The notes beneath the pieces were generated by a model that ran no database searches, was not told where the DNA came from, and saw only the letters and a list, made by a program, of their open reading frames with translations. Shown here piece after piece: positions 57,271 to 64,000 of a stretch of 64,000 nt of DNA; the first letter of the stretch is position 1, and every line of letters begins with the position of its first letter. This stretch comes from Salvelinus alpinus. Its lineage: Eukaryota; Chordata; Actinopteri; Salmoniformes; Salmonidae. The DNA is taken from contig NC_092091.1 of NCBI RefSeq assembly GCF_045679555.1, positions 84,449,657 through 84,513,656 of the forward strand. Reading direction: 5' to 3'. Both the position numbers and the translations under genes were made by a program.

Positions 57271-57689
57271 CTGCCATGTAGCATCAGGCCTGTTGAGCTT
57301 GACTCAGGTCACAGACCTCTGGCATCGACACTCCCCCCTTCTCCTTCTCTAACATGAGACCAATATTAAATAGATACATAAAATATACTCTCATTCATTT
57401 ACATAGAGACAGATACAATCAATCATTGACACACTGAATATACAACAGTCAGATGCATGACACCATCACATCTTAACTGACATTAGTGTCTGTCCCCAGA
57501 TGGACAGTTAGGCTCCAGTAAAGTACATTTACAGGTGATCACATCATTGTCCTGCTTTGAGACACATTTTTACTGTCTGCTTCCAGTTGCATGTTATTTT
57601 ACTAGCCCTGCAAATGGTAATATATCTTACAATATCAAAACATATCTCAGTAACTGTCACAAGTGTCTATCAACATAACAGCCTCCTAC

Positions 57690-57732
57690 CTGTGCTCCAC
57701 AACAGGGTCATCAGTATCACTACAGGTATCAT
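57690..57732 (-). CDS. SRCR exon 1 copy (signal peptide), block II
   Basis: Reads MIPVVILMTLLWST plus one base before GTAGGA. Four residue changes versus block I, hydrophobicity preserved. It is the only exon 1 found on the 5' side of SRCR copy 2. The next compatible exon (35629-35658) is 22 kb away. Lies head to head with the signal-peptide exon at 58999. Confidence 0.6.
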
Positions 57733-58480
57733 TTCTGCCTCTAACTGGGGTTACTGTCATGAAGAGTGGACTGAAGAGTGGAACATACTGCTTGGCTATA
57801 TGACTTCTATGTCATAAGTTCGTTAGGTCTTTGATGTGAGATAAACTTCTTAGCAACTTATCTTGGATCAGTGGTTGAACACACTACAGCAAACTGAAAA
57901 ACTCCACAGGAAACTGCTGACAGAGCAGCAAAGTTTCACATAGTGTGTCCTATAATATCACCTCTAACTTTCTACTGCTTGAGTTCACCTCTTATAGAAT
58001 ATTGGCTTAATGTTCCAGCACCTCAATATAAACAGTACCAGCACCCAAAATGAGTACTGATGAGGTCTCATGTTAGAGCAGGAGAAGGGGGGATGTGGTG
58101 TAGAAGCTAGAGGTCTGTTACCCAAGTCAACTCAACAGGCCTGATGCTATATGTCAGGGTCAGGCTGGACTGGGACAAGAGAGGAACAGGTTACTGGTTA
58201 TGATGACATCACTGGTGAGAAGTCAGTGAATAAAAGATGAAGGGGAGAGGAAGGAGGAGAGGAGAGGGAGGAGAGGGGGAGAAAAGAGAAGAGAGAGAAG
58301 AGGAGGATGGGAGAAAAGGAGAGGAGAGGGAGGAGAGGTGGAGAAAAGAGGAGAGAGAGAAGAGGAGGATGGGAGAAAGGGGAGAGGAGAGGAGAGGAGA
58401 GGAGAGGAGAGGAGAGGAGAGGAGAGGAGAGAAGAGAAGAGGAGAGGAGAGGAGAGGAGGATGGGAGAAAGGGAGAGGAG
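57733..58480. other. 5' flank of block II exon 1, with purine tract
   Basis: Matches 6074-6886 and 12189-12856. The purine-rich tract occupies 58237-58480, with a (ggaga)n expansion from about 58382. No separate gene. Confidence 0.6.
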
Positions 58481-58928
58481 GTACTGTTTGTCTCCCACCG
58501 TTCCACTCAGAGGACTCTACCTTCTGTTATCAAGTGGGGCGTTTCCACTATATTTAGTTTACCAGTCATTTCAGTGAAGGGAACAAGTGCACACTTTAGG
58601 AGAAAGGAGAGATAATTGGTGCAATGCTTCTTTCTAGTCTACAGTCCTGCGTCTGTGACACCAGATTATCACCTAGTGGCCATAAGAGGAACTGTCCTGT
58701 CAGTGTGTTTTTACTGCTGGCTCAAAACAACACATGACCTGCATACATGATATGATTCATGTGTGAGTACTAAAAGCATATGAATATAGTATATTATAGT
58801 ATATTTATTATATATGTGGGTCTGATAAGTAAACACTCTTAATGTTTGCTGTTTTATCACTCAGAAGAACATTGGACACTATGTAACCAAACACATGTGA
58901 AACCTCATGATATGAGTGATAAGAAGTG

Positions 58929-58936
58929 TTTAAAAA
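58929..58936 (+). promoter_or_regulatory. TATA-like box, block II signal-peptide gene
   Basis: TTTAAAAA at 63 bp before the ATG at 58999, equal in position to 13300-13307. Confidence 0.4.
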
Positions 58937-58998
58937 GGTGAGTTCTGAACCCTGTAGACTACTGCACTACTTCTGAAGAAGACCAGAGTCATTTCAGA

Positions 58999-59073
58999 AT
59001 GAAGACTGCTATAGTTCTGACGCTGTTGCTGTTCTGTCTGTCTGGGGCCTGGACTCAGGGAGAGAGTGGAGGG
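58999..59073 (+). CDS. Signal-peptide first exon, copy B
   Basis: Reads MKTAIVLTLLLFCLSGAWTQ then GESGG, with a GTGACT donor candidate at 59074. Copy A (13370) differs by one residue. Downstream exons not found within 5 kb. Confidence 0.55.
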
Positions 59074-59146
59074 GTGACTAGTAGTTCTGTCTGTCTGTCT
59101 GTCTGGGGCCTGGACTCAGGGAGAGAGTGGAGGGGTGACTAGTAGT

Positions 59147-59225
<79 letters not shown>

Positions 59226-59294
59226 GCCTGTCTGTCTGTCTGTCTGCCTGCCTGTCTGTCTGTCTGTCTGCCTGCCTGTCTGTCTGTCTGTCTG
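59074..59294. repeat. Exon-end duplicate and (TCTG)n microsatellite
   Basis: One repeat of the exon end (ggcctggactcagggagaga), then about 45 TCTG units with scattered TGCC units. Confidence 0.88.
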
Positions 59295-60570
59295 CAGTAT
59301 ATACACTATATCACCAAAAGTATGTGGACACCTGCTCGTCAAACATCTCATTCCAAAATCATGGGCATTTGCATGGAGTTGGTCCCCCGTTGCTGCTATA
59401 ACAGCCTCCACTCTTCTGGGAAGGCTTTCCACTAGATGTTGAAACATTACTGCGGGGACTTGCTTCCATTCAGCCACAAGAGCATTAGTGAGGTCAGGCA
59501 CTGATGTTGGGCGATTAGGCCTGGCTCACAGTCTGCGTTCCAATTCATCCCAAAGGCGTTCGACGTTGTTGAGGTAAGGGATTTGTGAAATTCTTCCACA
59601 CCAATCTCGACTAACCATTCATGTCGCTTTGCGTACAGGGGCATTGTCATGCTGAAACAGGAAAGGGCCTTCCCCCAACTGTTGCCACAAAGTTGGAAGC
59701 ACAGATTCCTCTAGAATGTCATTCTATGCTGTAGCATTGAGATTTCCCTTCACTGGAACTAAGGGACCTAGCCCGAACCATGAAAAACAACCCCAGACCA
59801 TTATTCCTCCTCCACCAAACTTTACAGTGGGCACAATGCATTGGGGCAGGTAGCATTCTCCTGGCATCCGCCAAACCCAGATTAGTCCGTCAGATTGCTA
59901 GAAGGTGAAGCATAATTCCTCACTCCAGAGAATACGTTTCCACTGCTCCAGAGTCCAATGGCATCTAGCTTTACACCACTTAAGCCGACACTTGGCATTG
60001 CACATGGTGATCTTAGGCTTGTATGCAGCTGCTCGGCCCTGGAAACCCATTTCATGAAGCTCCTGACAAACAGTTTCTTGTGCTGATGTTGCTTCCAGAG
60101 GCAGTTTGGAACTTGTTAGTGAGTGTTGCAACCAAGTACAGATGATTTTTACACGTTACACGCTTCAGCACTCGGCGGTCCCGTTCTGTGAGCTTGTGTG
60201 GCCCACTACTTCTTGGCTGAGCCGTTGTTGGTCCTAGATGTTTCCACTTCTCAGTAACAGCACTTACAGTTGACCGGGGAAGCTCTAGCAGGTCAGAAAC
60301 TTGACAAACTGACTTGTTGGAAAGGTGCCATCCTATGACGGTGCCACGTTGAAAGTTACGGAGATCTTCAGTAAAGCCATTCTACTGCCACTTGTTTGGT
60401 TACTACATGATTCCATATGTGTTATTTCATAGTTTCAATGTCTCCACTATTATTCTACAATATAGACAATAGTTAAAACTGATCCTAGATCTGTACAATG
60501 TAGACAATAGTTAAAATAAAGAAAAAACATTGAATTTGTAGGTGTGTCCAAACAATTGACCGGTACTGTA
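59295..60570 (-). mobile_element. Tc1-like relic copy B joined to a second Tc1 end
   Basis: Paralogue of 13629-14905. The minus-strand transposase is interrupted in both copies, with partly different lesions (for example 'catgtcgctttgc' at 59620, which lacks bases present at 13952-13970). The second part (60390-60570) ends ggtgtgtccaaacaattgac. Confidence 0.75.
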
Positions 60571-60589
60571 TATGCATTGTGGAGGTGAA

Positions 60590-60800
60590 CTGGTCCTAGA
60601 TCTGTGCAAAGGCATAACATCTACAGCAGGAACAACTGTCTGTATTAGAGAACATATAAAACGAACTGATCCTAGATCTGTGCAAATGCATAACATCTAC
60701 AGCAGGAACAACTGTCTGTGTTAGAGAACATATAAAACGAACTGATCCTAGATCTGTACAAATGCATAACATCTACAGCAGGAACAACTGTCTGTGTTAA
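60590..60800. repeat. ~75-bp tandem repeat, 3 copies
   Basis: Contains gatcctagatctgtgcaaat and cagcaggaacaactgtctgt. Block I has about two copies (14920-15070). Confidence 0.8.
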
Positions 60801-60944
60801 AAGGCCCAGCTGGATTTAAAATGACATATTTGAATGTCAAATGATTTGTTTGTCAGTACAAGACAGGGTCTGTGGAGGCTTGGGCTATTAGTGATAGATT
60901 TTTGGAGGGACCCTTGTCCCTACAGCCAATCAGTGAGCAGCTTC

Positions 60945-61303
60945 CCTTCCCCTACATCTCAGGCAGTTCTGTTACTCACAACACCCCCCTGCTTCCCTCA
61001 ACAATGGAACAGCTTCCCTTCCCCTACATCTCAGGCAGTTCTGTTACTCACAACACTCCCCCTGCTTTCCTCAACAATGGAACAGCTTCCCGTCCCCTAC
61101 ATCTCAGGCAGTTCTGTTACTCACAACCCTCCCCCTGCTTTCCTCAACAATGGAACAGCTTCCCTTCCCCTACATCTCAGGCAGTTCTGTTACTCACAAC
61201 ACCCCCCTGCTTTCCTCAACAATGGAACAGCTTCCCTTCCCCGACATCTCAGGCAGTTCTGTTACTCACAACACTCCCCCTGCTTTCCTCAACAATGGAA
61301 CAG
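60945..61303. repeat. 72-73-bp minisatellite, 5 copies
   Basis: Same unit as 15197-16946. Unique flanks on both sides (gaccctt gtccctacagccaa at left, cagcccactgagctaaagcc at right) are shared, proving orthologous position within the duplicate. Confidence 0.93.
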
Positions 61304-61509
61304 CCCACTGAGCTAAAGCCTTGCCATTACAAATATGTTTTAAAGGAGCGGGACATTTTTTACAATGAGGAAATAATATGTCATGTTTTACACGTACCTC
61401 AGCCATCATTGTGAATGGTGTCTTATGCAGTGACAAAATTAGATTTGCTGATGCAGTAAATCTAATACTTAGGTGTTTTTAGGCCTGAAAGGTCTGCGGT
61501 GATTCCAGC

Positions 61510-61955
61510 CATGCTGGCAGGGTCTGAATCAAACCCAATGACCACCTGGCACACTGACAGGGTCTGAATCAAACCCCATGTCTACCTGGCACACTGACAG
61601 GGTCTGAATCAAACCCAATGTCCACCTGGCACACTGACAGGGTCTGAATCAAACCCAATGTCTACCTGGCACACTGACAGGGTCTGAATCAAACCCAATG
61701 ACCACCTGGCACACTGGCAGGGAATGTCCACCTGGCACACTGACAGGGTCTGAATCAAACCCAATGTCCACCTGGCACACTGACAGGGTCTGAATCAAAC
61801 CCAATGTCCACCTGGCACACTGACAGGGTCTGAATCAAACCCAATGTCCACCTGGCACACTGACAGGGTCTGAATCAAACCCAATGTCTACCTGGCACAC
61901 TGACAGGGTCTGAATCAAACCCAATGACCACCTGGCAAACTGACAGGGTCTGAAT
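61510..61955. repeat. 40-bp minisatellite, ~11 copies
   Basis: Same unit as 17184-17526, with one unit partly deleted near 61720. Confidence 0.92.
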
Positions 61956-61984
61956 GTTAAGGGGAGGGAAGATTGGTCAAGAGG

Positions 61985-62405
61985 GTGATGATTATTGTTG
62001 TTCTACTGCCTGATTGTTAAAAAAGCTTTGTTAAAGAACAAGAAGGCCCGCACACTGTTTACAAAAGCTTTGTTTAATCAGCACAACAGTTTTCAGCTGT
62101 GCTATCATTATTGCAAAAGGGTTTTCTAATGATCAATTAGCATTTTAAAATGACAAACTTGGATTAGCTAACACAACATGCCATTGTAACACAGGAGTGA
62201 TGGTTGCTGATAATGGGCCTCTGTACGTCTATGTAGATATTCCATAAAACAATCAGCCGTTTCCAGCTGCAATAGTCATTTACAACATTAACAATGTCTA
62301 CACTGTATTTCTGATCATTTTGATGTTATTTTAATGGACAACATTTTTTGATTTTCTTTCAAAAACAAGGACATTTCTAAGTGACCCCAAACTTTTGAAC
62401 GGTAG
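61985..62405 (-). mobile_element. Tc1/mariner-type terminal part, block II copy
   Basis: Paralogue of 17540-17983, ending gtgaccccaaacttttgaac plus ggtagtgta. Confidence 0.5.
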
Positions 62406-62750
62406 TGTACATCTACATGATGTATTGTTACACCATGTAGGAGCAGTATAGACCTAGTCTGTTCATTATATACATCTACATGATGGAGCAGTATAGACCT
62501 AGTCTGTTCATTATATACATCTACATGATGTATTGTTACAACATGTAGGAGCAGTATAGACCTAGTCTGTTCATTATATACATCTACATGATGTATTGTT
62601 ACACCCTGTAGGAGCAGTATAGACCTAGTCTGTTCATTATATACATCTACATGATGTATTGTTACACCGTGTAGGAGCAGTATAGACCTAGTCTGTTCAT
62701 TATATACATCTACATGATGTATTGTTACACCATGTTGGAGCAGTATAGAC
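62406..62750. repeat. 63-bp minisatellite, 5-6 copies
   Basis: Same unit as 17984-19091, with a 21-bp deletion in the second unit (catctacatgatggagcagt). Confidence 0.92.
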
Positions 62751-63251
62751 TGACAGTAGCTGGCAATTTATTTAGATTTAGTTTGACTTAATGAACTGCC
62801 TTAAATGTGCTGTAGTAAAATAAAATGTATTCGCACTAATCAATCAACACATTCCTGTCTTTGTATGTCTCAATATAATAGTATTATTTAATGAAATCCA
62901 TTTAAAATAATATTTTCCTCAACTGCGTTTCCCACTCCAGTCAGCAGACGGCGATTTGCGTCGTTCAGGCGATGCTGCTATCGTGACGTATAATGTAGTG
63001 GACGGTTCTTCAAAAACAACAAGTCAACCACCTCGGTAGCTTGCTAGCCAACGTAGCCGAAAGATTCAAGCTGTTTTTACGCTTTCGGTGTATATTAGCT
63101 GCTGTGTTTTAGACACACTTCTATCGTATCTACTTGTTAACCTATTTAATTTAATATGACGTTATTTTTTATAGTCAGATATAGTAGCTGGCTGGTTAAA
63201 TTAGCACTAGCTTAGTCGCTAATGATAGCTAGCTAGCTAATATCCCCGAAC

Positions 63252-63535
63252 ATGAGCTCACTAAGCTTCTCTCCTCCTGCTAAAGAAGAGGTCTGCTGGA
63301 CGGAGAAAGAAGCTCTGGGGCTGAACATTGTAGTGAAAGAGGAGGAGGAAGAGGAGGATGTCATGGTTAAAAAATAAATTGAGGGCGAGGCTGTTACAGT
63401 GAAAGAAGAGGAAGACGCGTTCACAGTGAAAGGAGGATGAGAAAGAGGATGCCGTTTTTGACGTGAAGAAGGAAGGGGAGATTTCTGTCACATTGAAAGA
63501 TGAAGAGGTGGAGATAGGAGATCTGATTTACATCA
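63252..63535 (+). pseudogene. C2H2 zinc-finger gene exon 1, copy B
   Basis: Starts MSSLSFSPPAKEEVCWTEKE. The first stop of copy A is absent here (GAA instead of TAA), but the second TAA is shared (63375-63377). A 2-nt loss after ttcacagtgaaa creates a TGA near 63438. The donor GTAAGT follows at 63536. Its finger exon would lie beyond the window. Intron sequence 63536-64000 matches block I and lacks the 387-bp insertion. Confidence 0.8.
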
Positions 63536-64000
63536 GTAAGTACCGCTTTAAATTGGGTTTTCACTTTGGATATTCTGAGTTGTCTCGTCAATACCTCATC
63601 AAGGGAGGGCCCTAGGATGATGACTGATATGTCTAGAATCAGACGACGTAGAGAGCAAGCTACCCCTTGTTTTCTCCGTTCCGTTTTCAAAAAGTGACTT
63701 AACATATATATTTGAGAAGGGTCTATCTGGGGGCCACGGCATGTAGTGATTTTAATGTAGTTATGATTTACTAAACACCGTGCCCCCCAATAGTGCCATG
63801 CGAGAGTTGGGTTGGCTACACCAACGATTATGGATATACTGACAATAAGTCTCTGCCCTAACAAGCCGAGTCGTTGTCCACAAAGCGGCACTGTGGGTTG
63901 TCTAGCTCCCGCCTATCCTTTCTTTGGATTGGTGGATCTTATTATTATTGTTATCTATTGTTTATATTCTATGAGGGTTGTTGTCGTCAACCGCATGTAT

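Overview
The window looks like nuclear DNA of a salmonid fish (Salmo/Oncorhynchus type). This rests on several Tc1-like transposons, Rex1-like, L1/Tx1-like and a third non-LTR element, a KEE-rich N-terminal exon of a large salmonid C2H2 zinc-finger family, intron-containing immune-type genes and extreme minisatellite content. No bacterial or organellar feature was seen, and no species can be assigned from sequence alone.

Layout. Two related blocks repeat. Block I starts with a minus-strand receptor gene (1477-6073) whose eight coding exons can be joined by eye. They encode a signal peptide, a 10-residue linker, three SRCR domains, one Ig-like domain, a transmembrane segment and a short tail, 500 residues in all. 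A second copy of its first two exons (10124-12188) lies further along, head to head with a plus-strand signal-peptide exon (13370). Then come minisatellites, Tc1 relics and a broken zinc-finger gene (19596-24582). Block II repeats this: SRCR gene copy 2 (exons 2-8 at 32383-35658, with a 28-nt deletion in its first SRCR exon), a much enlarged intron-like stretch (35.7-57.7 kb), a first-exon copy (57690-57732), the plus-strand signal-peptide exon (58999), the same minisatellites, and zinc-finger exon 1 (63252-63535). The zinc-finger copies share one stop codon, so that damage probably predates the duplication.

The genes make up only a few kb. The rest is tandem repeats: a 7-kb polypyrimidine tract (38.7-45.8 kb), a 2-kb array of a 42-bp unit, and arrays of 28-, 38-, 40-, 46/49-, 50-, 63-, 70-, 73- and 81-bp units. 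Paralogous arrays differ greatly in copy number between blocks. Many long open frames here are only stop-free repeats.

The two most unusual items are the SRCR-SRCR-SRCR-Ig-TM receptor and a 387-bp element at 53232-53618. The latter has two 136-bp terminal repeats, a primer-binding-like site, a purine tract and a 4-bp target duplication, which is the structure of a terminal-repeat retrotransposon in miniature (TRIM). Its LTR also carries a tRNA-like segment with correctly spaced A- and B-box-like motifs.
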